Source of the DNA: a virus
Virus record (IMG/VR): IMGVR_UViG_3300032284_003154
Location: 1-26,345 of that record
Reading direction: 5' to 3' (one strand)
DNA length: 26,345 nucleotides
The translations under genes and the position numbers were made by a program. The notes beneath the pieces were generated by a model. It searched no databases, was not told the origin of the DNA, and was given only the letters and a program-made list of their open reading frames with translations. Below are positions 15,986 through 23,788 of this stretch, piece by piece. Position 1 is the first letter of the stretch. Each line of letters opens with the position of its first letter.

Positions 15986-16776
15986 TTCGTTTTATATTCT
16001 TTGTAATCTTTTTTGTTTGCTAAATAATTTTTATTAAAAAAATAATTTAATTCCGTTTCAGAAATCGAATAATCTCTGCTAAAAAAAACTTTTTCTCTGG
16101 AAAAAATATTTTTACAAAAATAACTATCCAAAACAATAGGAATGCACCCACAATAGATGGCTTCCCAATTTCTATGACAATCTATTCCGTTACCAGGAGG
16201 TGATATTATATACTTATATTCTTTTAATTTTCTAAGATAATTTTGATAGTCTCCTCCATTTCCAACCATTTCATAATCTACTTTATCTTTAAGTAGGTCA
16301 AATATTTTTTTTCTTTCCGGATTTGTGTTTGGGTTAAAGTTCATATAAACCAATTTGTCTCTTTTAATATCAGAACTCATTATATTATATAAACTTTCTT
16401 GTTTTTTTTGTTCAGGGAACCATCTAACTCTTTCTAAACCAATTGGTAAGCTTTTTACTACATCAGTTTCAATATAGTTGTAATTCTGGCACCACAATTT
16501 TTCAACATTTTTTGGAATATATGGTAATAATTCTTGTCCAAATGTCGCATCTGAATTATGAGCAATTATTCTACACTTTTGATTTGGAAATCTTCTAATT
16601 TCATTAAGTAGATATCCTATACGATGTGTTTCTATAAAAAAAATAGGATTTTCAAATTTATCAAATACTGATTTTAATATTTCATAACTTGGTTGTGTCA
16701 TATTATTTGAATACATATCACCAAAAGAGTAGTCAGCTAATGACTCAAAAAAATCACCATCAATAAAATTATACAT
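15967..16776 (-). CDS. Exostosin-like (GT47 or GT10-like, GT-B) glycosyltransferase
   Basis: A 269-residue protein. IIAHNSDATFGQ at about 70-81 and KLWCQNYN at about 93-100 belong to the first Rossmann half. LPIGLERVRWFPEQ at about 110-123 is the hinge that resembles exostosin and GT10 proteins. YIISPPGNGIDCHR (about 189-202) leads into NWEAIYCGCIPIV (203-215), which is the conserved 'E-x-L-x-x-GCIPVI' donor-binding motif of exostosin and fucosyltransferase-type GT-B enzymes. The protein is short for GT47, so some of the fold may be reduced. It probably transfers a sugar onto the growing glycan. The motif is strong; the donor is not known. It overlaps the upstream gene by eight bases. Confidence 0.72.
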   Translation of the reverse strand: MYNFIDGDFFESLADYSFGDMYSNNMTQPSYEILKSVFDKFENPIFFIETHRIGYLLNEIRRFPNQKCRIIAHNSDATFGQELLPYIPKNVEKLWCQNYNYIETDVVKSLPIGLERVRWFPEQKKQESLYNIMSSDIKRDKLVYMNFNPNTNPERKKIFDLLKDKVDYEMVGNGGDYQNYLRKLKEYKYIISPPGNGIDCHRNWEAIYCGCIPIVLDSYFCKNIFSREKVFFSRDYSISETELNYFFNKNYLANKKDYKEYKTKWEEIF

Positions 16777-17683
16777 TGTAATAAAAGTTTTTTATTTCCT
16801 CGCTACAAGAATCTATAATTTCCTTCATTTTATTTAATTGTGGAATGTCTAATTCTAATAATTTTTTTAACTTATCTCCTCTTAGGTTTGTTGGTTCGCC
16901 TGCCCATTTAGTTTCACTGTTTATTATCTCTAACATAGTTGAATCGAAATTAGATATATCAATTTTTTGTTTATAGTAATCTTGATTATATGATTCACAT
17001 TGAATTAATGGGTTACCAACCTTGTGATATTGAGTACTTATAGGTGAGTCTAAAAATCTTTGTTTGGTCCATACTGGGTTTTGAACAAACATATTTATCA
17101 AAGAACTTTGATCCAATCCCCAGCTGCCATTTTTAAAATGATTATAGTACATTTCAAATGTAATATCTTTTATAAAATCCACCTTTTTTGGTCTAAATCC
17201 ACATAATCCAGCTAATATTATAGTGTGTGGTATGATGTGGTTCGTGTGTGTTCTTAGTGTACTAACATAAAATCTATCTTCATTTAGGAAGAATAAAGTT
17301 GATCTTATCTCATCTTCATTTGGAATAGAGTCAATATCTCTACATAATACAACATCGGATTCCTTATTAAATAGTGGTTTATATCTCCACATAGTTGGTT
17401 CGGTATCTCTATAATCATATGGCATAAATACTAATTCTACATTTTCCATCTTTTCTGATATTTTTTCTAATATCTCAAATAGTGGATTGTTTTTAATCTC
17501 ATTAGATAGATGAATTTTTATTTTAGCATTTGGATAAACAAGTGAGTTTACCGCCATTGATGCTGGTATATTATACCAATATCTTTCTTGAGTATTGTAT
17601 AAATCCCAAGTTCTCATTTCTTTATGTAAGCTTTTTGGTGTAAAAAAGCAATAACTTATTATTAATGATTCCATTTCTTTCAT
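16769..17683 (-). CDS. Putative GT-A glycosyltransferase with DID motif
   Basis: A 304-residue protein. After MKEMESLIISYCFFTPKSLH, VYPNAKIKIHLS (about 49-60) and VELVFMPYDYRDTEPTMWRY (82-101) form the early strands. VLCRDIDSIPNEDE (about 112-125) holds D116-I117-D118, the D-x-D metal site of GT-A enzymes. HTIILAGLCGFRP is a later strand, and NGSWGLDQSSLINMF (about 190-204) contains 'GLDQ', which recurs in these families. Met4 is an alternative start nine bases later. The enzyme is cytoplasmic, with no signal peptide or membrane segment. It sits between a GT-D-like gene (gap of six) and the exostosin-like gene (overlap of eight). Glycosyltransferase likely; substrate unknown. Confidence 0.65.
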   Translation of the reverse strand: MKEMESLIISYCFFTPKSLHKEMRTWDLYNTQERYWYNIPASMAVNSLVYPNAKIKIHLSNEIKNNPLFEILEKISEKMENVELVFMPYDYRDTEPTMWRYKPLFNKESDVVLCRDIDSIPNEDEIRSTLFFLNEDRFYVSTLRTHTNHIIPHTIILAGLCGFRPKKVDFIKDITFEMYYNHFKNGSWGLDQSSLINMFVQNPVWTKQRFLDSPISTQYHKVGNPLIQCESYNQDYYKQKIDISNFDSTMLEIINSETKWAGEPTNLRGDKLKKLLELDIPQLNKMKEIIDSCSEEIKNFYYNV

Positions 17684-17689
17684 TTCTTT

Positions 17690-18550
17690 TTACCAATAAC
17701 ATCCACCTTCTACAAGATCTCCATTAGTTGGTTTTTCCTCTTTACTTGGTCTTATCCAATTTTCATTATAGAATTTAGTTACACCTGAATCAGTGTCCCA
17801 TCTTTTACCTTTTATTCCAAAGTAAAGTTGAAGACCACCACCTACATAAATAGAAGACTTATTTAATTTGTGATAAATAAAATCACAAAGTGGAAGTCCA
17901 TATGCTCCACAACCTAAAAGGGCAACATCAAAATCTATTTTAGATATATCATCGCACATAGTATCAAATGATACATACCAATCTTTATGTGGTCCTTTCC
18001 CACCTATCGATTGTACTGATTCATAAGTAATATATGTTGCATCAGGTAATACATCACTATTTTCCCAAATATTATTCTTATTCTCTAATTGAGAATCAAT
18101 ACTTTTTTTCAAAGGACTTATAATAAGTATTTTCTTTCCGGTTAAATTTTTTGTCCAAGGATTGTTACTTCTGAAAGATTCTAAAGCACCTGGATCTATT
18201 AATGTTTTGTTTTCAGGTATTAAAAAGTCTTCTAATTCAATAAATCCTTGAAATCCCCAATAGGCATTTAAGTCACAACTATCACAAGCTGACTTATACA
18301 TAGTGGCGTATCTCCTAAAGTCCATTGTTCCATAGAATCCAGCATTTACAAAAAACCAGTTTAATCCTTGTTGTGGTACTGGCTGGTTCACAAGAGTTAA
18401 TACACTGACCAACATCTCAGCGGTTCCTGCTCTTGTTATTAAATATTTTTTATCAGATTTTGTTAAATCATCAATCAATTTACAACTTGTGTCAAAGTCT
18501 AATCTTTTATCAATTCTCATTAAAAATTTGGTATTGTTTTTCTCTGACAA
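17690..18550 (-). CDS. GT-D-like protein with RAGTAE motif
   Basis: A 286-residue protein from the first ATG. A better-supported start may be the ATG at 18520 (Met11): its A is the last base of the upstream stop (TAATG, one-base overlap), against a 31-base overlap from the first ATG. That would give 276 residues. ITRAGTAEML at about 38-47 occupies the place where GT-D enzymes have 'xRFGDGEF', but the motif here is T-A-E instead of D-G-E. The C-terminal half, with LLGCGAYGLPLCDFIY and YVGGGLQLYFGIKGKRW, follows the Gly-rich pattern of the same fold. Proteins like this occur in surface-glycan clusters of bacteria and phages, and I infer a glycosyltransferase-like role. The altered triad leaves catalysis uncertain. 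It is the second GT-D-type protein in the block. Confidence 0.55.
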   Translation of the reverse strand: MSEKNNTKFLMRIDKRLDFDTSCKLIDDLTKSDKKYLITRAGTAEMLVSVLTLVNQPVPQQGLNWFFVNAGFYGTMDFRRYATMYKSACDSCDLNAYWGFQGFIELEDFLIPENKTLIDPGALESFRSNNPWTKNLTGKKILIISPLKKSIDSQLENKNNIWENSDVLPDATYITYESVQSIGGKGPHKDWYVSFDTMCDDISKIDFDVALLGCGAYGLPLCDFIYHKLNKSSIYVGGGLQLYFGIKGKRWDTDSGVTKFYNENWIRPSKEEKPTNGDLVEGGCYW

Positions 18551-19206
18551 TCTAATTTTATATCATTATTAGGTTCTACTAATAGATATGGACCCATAAC
18601 TATGTCAGTGTGGTTATAGGTTCTATAATTTGTATTATGTACATGAAATGATTGAATTTGTAAACTTGGATTCTTAACATTATATCCTAGTTCATGATAA
18701 ATTTGAACAATTCTATTATCACATCCTGGCTTACCCATTGTGAAATTTAATCTTTCATCTGTTTTAATTGGAGACTGATATATCCAACAATCTTGTGATA
18801 GTTGACCAGTTGTTATATTTCCCCTCCAAGGGTGATTATAAAATTGTGCAAACCATTTTCCATCTTGATTTACTAAATCCCATCTTGTTAATGCAATAAA
18901 TGTATTATTAAGGTTATCATTTAGGAAAGATAATGTTTGATTGAAAAAAATATCACCATTTGATATTATACAAATTTCATTTTTCAAATTTTGATTTGAC
19001 CAATCAATAAGAAAATTATAAGTTGGTCTATTATTGATTTTAATGATCTGAATTTTATCAGATTGTATATCTAATACAGAATTATCTGATATAAATACCC
19101 ATATTTTTTTTATTTCAGAGTTTTTTATGTTTTCGTTTATACAATATTTGTATTCTATATCTCTTTGCTTATTTGATGATTGGAAATATTCAATTAGTAG
19201 ATTCAC
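18520..19206 (-). CDS. Putative glycosyltransferase, first gene of the glycan cluster
   Basis: A 228-residue protein starting at GTG (19206); the overlapping ATG one base upstream is in another frame and stops at once. IKKIWVFISDNS and IQIIKINNRPTYNFLIDWSN come early. ICIISNGDIFF at about 77-87 contains N-G-D-I as the metal-site region. ALTRWDLV and FYNHPWRGNI come next. GKPGCDNRIVQIYHELGYNV (about 158-177) is the most conserved-looking part and resembles phage and cyanophage transferases in which a D-N-R segment precedes 'GY.V.NPS'. The C-terminal part has FHVHNTNYRTYN. It heads the operon, so its upstream region should hold the operon promoter, but no clear box is visible. Family name not known. 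Confidence 0.52.
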   Translation of the reverse strand: MNLLIEYFQSSNKQRDIEYKYCINENIKNSEIKKIWVFISDNSVLDIQSDKIQIIKINNRPTYNFLIDWSNQNLKNEICIISNGDIFFNQTLSFLNDNLNNTFIALTRWDLVNQDGKWFAQFYNHPWRGNITTGQLSQDCWIYQSPIKTDERLNFTMGKPGCDNRIVQIYHELGYNVKNPSLQIQSFHVHNTNYRTYNHTDIVMGPYLLVEPNNDIKLDCQRKTIPNF

Positions 19207-19268
19207 ATATTTATTTAATTTTCTTCATATTATATATGATAATGATTGTTTGTTTTAATATATACTCT
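19207..19268. promoter_or_regulatory. Divergent intergenic region between the glycan cluster and the peptidase
   Basis: These 62 bases must carry the start signals for the - strand cluster and for the + strand peptidase. No exact TATAAATA or TAnnTTTG box is present. TTAATATATACT at 19255-19266 is repeated exactly at 26167-26178 before the last gene of the window, but here it ends only two bases before the ATG, so it is unlikely to be a normal promoter for that gene. Confidence 0.35.
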
Positions 19269-20309
19269 ATGAATATTAAAGAAACTTTTCTTAAATTAAC
19301 CGAATTTACCACACCTTATGGACATGAATCTGATCTTGAACATTTATTACCTAAAGGAATTCAAAAGGATGAATGGGGTAATTACTTTATAAAAATTGGT
19401 TCATCTGAAACACTTTTTACCTGTCACTTAGATAACTATTGTAAAGAAAAAGAAAAAATAAATCATATAATTGAAGGTAATATTATTAAAACTGATGGTA
19501 CTACAATATTAGGTGGTGATAACAAAGCTGGTGTGACCGCTATACTTTATATGATATCACAAGGTGTTCCTGGATTCTACTATTTCTTTTTAGGTGAGGA
19601 ACCGATATTATCTGGTGGTTGTTGGGGTTCAAATCAATTGGTTGAACATAAGCCCGAATTTTTAAAAGGATTTAAGAGAGCAATAGCTTTTGATAGAAAA
19701 ATGATGGGATCAATTATTACGAGACAGATGGCTCAAGATTGTTGTTCTAATCAGTTTGTAGATTCTTTAGTTGATGAGTTTGTTAAGGTTGGTTTACCGA
19801 TGCAAAAAGATAAGACTGGATATTATACGGATACTGGTAATTTTATAGAATTGATACCGGAGTGCACTAATATATCAATTGGTGTTTGGAACGAACATCA
19901 TACTAATGAGTATGTTGATATTTCTTATACTGAAAAGGTTGCAAAAGCTGCGTGTAAAATAAACTGGGAAAGTTTACCATTTATAAGAGAGCCAAAATGG
20001 TGGTTAGATGAGCCCGAATATAGTTCAAATGATGAATTTATTAAAAAGTATTCACATTTTTATAATAGAAAATCTGATGATAAAATATTTATGATTATAT
20101 CTGATGCTTTAGATGATGAGAATTATTTATTAATGAGTAGATATGGGTTTGAACCGGGTAAAGAGATGGTATTTAATAGTTGGTTTGAGGAAAAAACTAT
20201 TCGTGTTAAGGTGTTGAATGGTCAGATTGAAATGAATGGTAAAAAAATTCCAAATAGTAAAAAACTTAAAAAAACTATAATTAAGTATATAAAAAAAGAG
20301 AGTCAATAA
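19269..20309 (+). CDS. Zinc metallopeptidase with M20/M28/M42-type metal site and extra C-terminal domain
   Basis: I place the start at 19269, giving 346 residues. An upstream in-frame ATG at 19173 would add 32 hydrophobic residues but overlaps the divergent gene and its start region. Metal-site residues, counted from 19269, are H53 and D55 in TCHLDNYC, D84 in GGDNKAG (the bridging Asp), E110/E111 in LGEEP, D142 in AFDRK, and H210/H211 in WNEHHTNEYVD. This is the full five-ligand set of di-zinc peptidases of the M20, M28 and M42 type. Residues beyond about 230 (from INWESLPFIREPKW) form an additional charged segment with no match I recognise. The enzyme would trim peptides in the cytoplasm. 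It converges on clpC, and both stops lie inside one terminator. Confidence 0.78.
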   Translation: MNIKETFLKLTEFTTPYGHESDLEHLLPKGIQKDEWGNYFIKIGSSETLFTCHLDNYCKEKEKINHIIEGNIIKTDGTTILGGDNKAGVTAILYMISQGVPGFYYFFLGEEPILSGGCWGSNQLVEHKPEFLKGFKRAIAFDRKMMGSIITRQMAQDCCSNQFVDSLVDEFVKVGLPMQKDKTGYYTDTGNFIELIPECTNISIGVWNEHHTNEYVDISYTEKVAKAACKINWESLPFIREPKWWLDEPEYSSNDEFIKKYSHFYNRKSDDKIFMIISDALDDENYLLMSRYGFEPGKEMVFNSWFEEKTIRVKVLNGQIEMNGKKIPNSKKLKKTIIKYIKKESQ

Positions 20310-20325
20310 TTGACTCTCTTTTTTT
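20291..20325. terminator. Shared bidirectional terminator between peptidase and clpC
   Basis: A perfect 16-bp stem (AAAAAAAGAGAGTCAA and its complement) around a TAA loop, with A and T tracts on both sides. The stop codon of the + strand peptidase forms the loop, and the clpC stop codon begins inside the other arm. The hairpin therefore terminates transcription from both sides and overlaps both reading frames. Confidence 0.88.
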
Positions 20326-22423
20326 ATTTTTTTGTTGTTCTTTTCTTTTTACAAGAAACAACCATTTTATCATCTTCTTTATTATAATCCAAAGTTAAAG
20401 TAGAACCTTTATCTGGATTGGAAGCTATTATTTCTTCTGTAATTGGATCTTCAATATACTTTTGAATTGCTCTTTTCAAAGGTCTTGCTCCATAGTCTGG
20501 GTCATATCCTTTTTCAGCAATGTGTTCTTTAGCATTTTCAGTAAGAACTAAATTATATTCTAATAATTTAACTCTTTCTAATAGTTTTTCAATTTCAATC
20601 TCAATAATTTTATTAATATTTTCTTTACTTAAAGAGTTAAACGTAATAACATCATCAATACGATTTAAGAATTCCGGTGCGAATGTTTTCTTTAATTGTT
20701 TTTCTATAACCGCTTTAGATTCGTCGGTTTTAGAATCCTCTTTTGATTTAGTATTGAATCCCACACCTGTTCCAAAATCTTTTAATTGGCGAGAACCAGT
20801 ATTAGAGGTCATGATAATTACTGTGTTCTTAAAATTAACTTTTCTTCCTAAAGAGTCAGTTAATTGACCATCATCTAAAACTTGAAGTAATAGATTAAAT
20901 ACTTCTGGGTGAGCTTTTTCTATTTCATCCAATAGAATAACAGAATATGGCTTACGTCTTACTTTTTCTGTTAATTGTCCACCATCTTCATGTCCAACAT
21001 ATCCTGGAGGTGCTCCAATTAAACGAGATACTGCGAATTTTTCCATATATTCACTCATATCAATTCTAATTAAAGAATCTTCTGAATCAAACATATATTT
21101 AGCTAAAATTTTAGCTAATTGTGTTTTACCAACTCCAGTTGGACCTAAGAATAAGAAAGTACCAATAGGTTTATTTGGATCTTTAAGTCCTACTCTACCA
21201 CGTTGAATTGATTTAACAACTTTAGATACCGCTTCATCTTGACCAATAACTTTACCCATAATTGATTCAGGCATCTTAGATAGTTTTTCATTTTCTTTTA
21301 AAGAAACCTTTTGTAAAGGGATTCCAGTCATCATCGAAACAACTTCAGCAACATTATCTTCTGTTACGGTTTGTTTTTGAGTTTTTTGTTCTTCTTCCCA
21401 TTTTTGTCTTGCTTCTTCAAGATTTGTATGAAGTTGTTTTTCAACATCTCTTAATTGAGCTGCTTCTTCATATCTTTGAGACCTAACAACTAATGTTTTC
21501 TTATCTTTTATTTCTAAAATTTTCTTTTCAATATCAACAATTTCTTTAGGTACAACGATATTAGAAATGTGTACACGAGAGCCGGCTTCATCTAAAGCAT
21601 CCATAGCTTTATCTGGTAAAAATCTATCTGACATGAATCGTGATGTTAAATCAACACAAGCTTTAATAGCTTCTGGTGAATAAATAACATTATGATGTGT
21701 TTCGTATTTGTCTTTAACATTATCAAGTATCTCTAATGTTTCTTCTTCTGATGCAGGTTCTACAATAACCTTTTGGAATCTGCGTTCCAAAGCTCCATCT
21801 TTCTCGATATGTTTACGATATTCATCTAAAGTGGTGGCTCCAATAATTTGGATTTCTCCACGAGCTAAAGCAGGTTTAAACATATTGGATGCGTCTAATG
21901 AACCGGATGCTCCACCAGCTCCAATAATAGTGTGGATTTCATCAATAAAAAGGATAATATCGGGTTGTTTTTCTAATTCAGCCATAACAGCTTTAATTCT
22001 TTCTTCAAATTGACCACGATATTTTGTACCTGCTACCATAGAAGCTAGGTCTAAAGTACAGATTCTTTTATTGAATAAAACTCTGGATACTTTACGTTGA
22101 GTGATTCTAAGTGCTAATCCTTCGGCAATAGCTGATTTACCAACACCTGGTTCTCCAATCAAGATTGGATTGTTTTTCTTTCTACGAGAAAGAATTTGAG
22201 ATACTCTTTCAATTTCTTTTTCACGACCTACGATTGGATCGATTTTTCCTTCTTCGGCCATTTTAGTTAAATCTCTACTGAAAGAATCAAGAACTGGTGT
22301 TTTTGATTTGGGATCAGTTGACTTTTTGGGATTTTTATAACGATCTGAATCTTCTTCATCGTCTTCAAGAGACATCTTGATATCTAACAATTCTTCGTCT
22401 GAAATTTGATTGTGTTTATCCAT
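20324..22423 (-). CDS. clpC: ClpC-type AAA+ ATPase lacking the Clp N-domain
   Basis: A 699-residue Hsp100 protein; host ClpC is about 840. The first 45 residues are short, acidic and charged ([15 protein letters not shown]) and replace the double Clp N-domain. From about 43 it reads like Bacteroidetes ClpC. NBD1 has Walker A GEPGVGKS at 90-97 and Walker B ending FIDE at 159-162. A middle region has the UVR motif [15 protein letters not shown] (317-331). NBD2 has Walker A GPTGVGKT at 427-434, Walker B LLDE at 497-500, and the pore loop GYVG (474-477). VGF (554-556) is the ClpP-binding tripeptide loop. It should therefore still dock on ClpP and unfold proteins, but it lacks the domain that recruits MecA-type adaptors and substrates. 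It was probably acquired from the host. On the - strand TAAACTTTGC at 22467-22476 is a possible promoter. Confidence 0.9.
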   Translation of the reverse strand: MDKHNQISDEELLDIKMSLEDDEEDSDRYKNPKKSTDPKSKTPVLDSFSRDLTKMAEEGKIDPIVGREKEIERVSQILSRRKKNNPILIGEPGVGKSAIAEGLALRITQRKVSRVLFNKRICTLDLASMVAGTKYRGQFEERIKAVMAELEKQPDIILFIDEIHTIIGAGGASGSLDASNMFKPALARGEIQIIGATTLDEYRKHIEKDGALERRFQKVIVEPASEEETLEILDNVKDKYETHHNVIYSPEAIKACVDLTSRFMSDRFLPDKAMDALDEAGSRVHISNIVVPKEIVDIEKKILEIKDKKTLVVRSQRYEEAAQLRDVEKQLHTNLEEARQKWEEEQKTQKQTVTEDNVAEVVSMMTGIPLQKVSLKENEKLSKMPESIMGKVIGQDEAVSKVVKSIQRGRVGLKDPNKPIGTFLFLGPTGVGKTQLAKILAKYMFDSEDSLIRIDMSEYMEKFAVSRLIGAPPGYVGHEDGGQLTEKVRRKPYSVILLDEIEKAHPEVFNLLLQVLDDGQLTDSLGRKVNFKNTVIIMTSNTGSRQLKDFGTGVGFNTKSKEDSKTDESKAVIEKQLKKTFAPEFLNRIDDVITFNSLSKENINKIIEIEIEKLLERVKLLEYNLVLTENAKEHIAEKGYDPDYGARPLKRAIQKYIEDPITEEIIASNPDKGSTLTLDYNKEDDKMVVSCKKKRTTKK

Positions 22424-22473
22424 TATTAATTAAATTTTGGTTTGTATTTTATATCTATATATTGTTGCAAAGT

Positions 22474-22998
22474 TTAAGCTAATCTAAATTGTATTAAGAA
22501 TTTTCTTAAAAACAAGTTCTTTTCACCACCAATTGACTCTACCCACTTATTATATTCTCTCTTATATTTCCATGGATTTATAGATGATACTAAGTCTGGT
22601 TCATAGTCTGGGTATTTAACACGATTGAATACTCTTTCATCAACTATAAAAGTAATGCCAGTTAATTGATCTCCCAAATCTGGTTCGTAAAATTCAGTAC
22701 AAAAGACACCATTATCTTTAAGTGTTTGTAAGTGTTGATTAAGTGTTCCTAGTCTTTCTGGGTTAGTATTAGTTGTACCACCGTTTAGGATGATATAGGT
22801 TTTCCAATTTTCTAACCAGTCTAAATAAGAATCAACATCTGATTGAGATATTGTTTCTTTTTTCCCTAAAATTGATTTGATTACTTTTAAAGTAAATTCG
22901 TCTTTTGTGTGTCCATATTGGATACCTTGTTGAATAGGACTAATGTTGTATGGAACTAATCCCATCATCCTAAGTTCAAGTTTATTTTTCATTTTCAT
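22474..22998 (-). CDS. Peptidyl-tRNA hydrolase 2-like protein (fold-level call)
   Basis: A 174-residue protein with a PTH2-like order of segments. ISPIQQGIQYGH (about 19-30) sits where PTH2 has its 'xKG-x-x-x-QxxHA' helix. DWLENWKTYIILNGG (about 60-74) fits the 'W-xx-x-K-VVLxV' strand. GTLNQHLQTLKDNGVF (about 83-98) is the next helix, and FYEPDLGDQLTGITFIVDER (103-122) fits the 'DAGxTxxxPGTxTxLAI' region, although the DAG triad is absent. The lysine-rich start (MKMKNKLELR) allows several Met choices; the first overlaps the GIY-YIG stop by 17 bases. I infer PTH2-like architecture, not activity, because the key Lys and Asp residues are not clearly kept. The gene begins just downstream of the homing endonuclease. 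Confidence 0.4.
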   Translation of the reverse strand: MKMKNKLELRMMGLVPYNISPIQQGIQYGHTKDEFTLKVIKSILGKKETISQSDVDSYLDWLENWKTYIILNGGTTNTNPERLGTLNQHLQTLKDNGVFCTEFYEPDLGDQLTGITFIVDERVFNRVKYPDYEPDLVSSINPWKYKREYNKWVESIGGEKNLFLRKFLIQFRLA

Positions 22999-23743
22999 TT
23001 TTCATTTTATATTTTTTTAATCCAACTCTACCTTTTTTCCATCCTAAAGAGATATAGTTATCTATTTCATTATTTTTTATTCTTTTGTTTAGAGAATTTT
23101 TATTTACCCAAATTGTATCAAAATGTGATGAAATAGTTCTTTTATTTTTCTGTAAAGTTCCCAATATCCACCCATTATCTAAATACAGTTTTACTTCATC
23201 AATATTTACTAATTTTTGAGATATACCATTATTAATTTGTTTTTTGTTCCAGTTTCTATGGCTTTTACCTTTATTTGATGTAAAAAAGTTATTGTGTACT
23301 AACTCACCATTTAAATATCTATCGTCATTTTTTGATACAAGAAATATATTACCTTCTTTATTTCTAACTAAAGTTAATCCTTTTGTTATTCCAAAATACT
23401 CAACCCCAAAAAGAGGATCCTCTTTATGAATGGATACAATTTTACCACTTTTACTAATAGCAGTTATTAGGTTGACTCTATGAAATCTACCATTAGGTAT
23501 CGAGTAGTTTCTATTTAGTGAATCATCTATACTATTAACTATGATATATCTTTCATATAATATAGCCTCTTCCATAGATTGGAAATCTGAACGTATTATT
23601 TCTTTTTTTAGATTTTTAATATTTGGCTTCCAAGTATAAGGTGATCCTAAATATTTATCTTCAAATATATTACCATCGAATTTTCTAGAACCAATATAGT
23701 ATTCATTTGTATAGATATCGGTCACTTTGTAAACATAAAACAT
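22982..23743 (-). CDS. GIY-YIG homing endonuclease, free-standing
   Basis: A 253-residue protein. The N-terminal GIY-YIG domain has VYK (4-6) in the GIY position, YIG (16-18) and R20 nearby, and E64 in LYERYII as the expected metal-binding Glu. The C-terminal half holds two similar units of about 40 residues that end in GW. One is NGISQKLVNIDEVKLYLDNG, ending WILG. The other is WVNKNSLNKRIKNNEIDNYI, ending GWKKG. These resemble the DNA-binding repeats of T4-type free-standing homing endonucleases. It should cut a specific phage DNA site to spread its own gene. Its 3' end overlaps the PTH2-like gene by 17 bases. The 45 bases before its ATG hold a TATAAATA box inside a hairpin, as in the regulation of T4 endonuclease genes. 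Confidence 0.85.
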   Translation of the reverse strand: MFYVYKVTDIYTNEYYIGSRKFDGNIFEDKYLGSPYTWKPNIKNLKKEIIRSDFQSMEEAILYERYIIVNSIDDSLNRNYSIPNGRFHRVNLITAISKSGKIVSIHKEDPLFGVEYFGITKGLTLVRNKEGNIFLVSKNDDRYLNGELVHNNFFTSNKGKSHRNWNKKQINNGISQKLVNIDEVKLYLDNGWILGTLQKNKRTISSHFDTIWVNKNSLNKRIKNNEIDNYISLGWKKGRVGLKKYKMKNENEK

Positions 23744-23745
23744 TT

Positions 23746-23786
23746 GTACGGACTTTTTTATTTATATATAAAAAGTCAATCCATAC
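23746..23786 (-). promoter_or_regulatory. Hairpin that would block the GIY-YIG start codon
   Basis: On the - strand GTATG (23786-23782) can pair with CGTAC (23750-23746, one G-U pair). GACTTTTT (23777-23770) pairs with AAAAAGTC (23758-23751). The result is a 13-bp stem with a GATT bulge and an 11-base loop, ending two bases before the ATG. It has no 3' U-run, so it is not an intrinsic terminator. Confidence 0.55.
23759..23766 (-). promoter_or_regulatory. T4-late-type promoter box (TATAAATA) in the loop of the hairpin
   Basis: Exact TATAAATA on the - strand lies in the hairpin loop. A transcript started about six bases downstream (near 23753) would lack the 5' arm of the hairpin, so its start codon would be free. 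Longer transcripts from upstream would carry the hairpin intact. The ATG is 15 bases from the box. Confidence 0.55.
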
Positions 23787-23788
23787 AT

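Noticed and set aside
12638-16776. A possible change of base usage inside the glycan block compared with the 9-12.6 kb part
   Set aside because: By eye the 9-12.6 kb genes seem richer in ATA and TAT than the later ones, but I could not measure it. A codon-usage calculation would be needed before claiming separate acquisitions.
19173-19268. An in-frame upstream extension of the peptidase with 32 hydrophobic residues that looks like a signal or membrane anchor
   Set aside because: It would overlap the first bases of the divergent gene and cover the only space for both start signals. The internal Met33 fits the domain start and A/T-rich leader. A membrane-anchored form remains possible.
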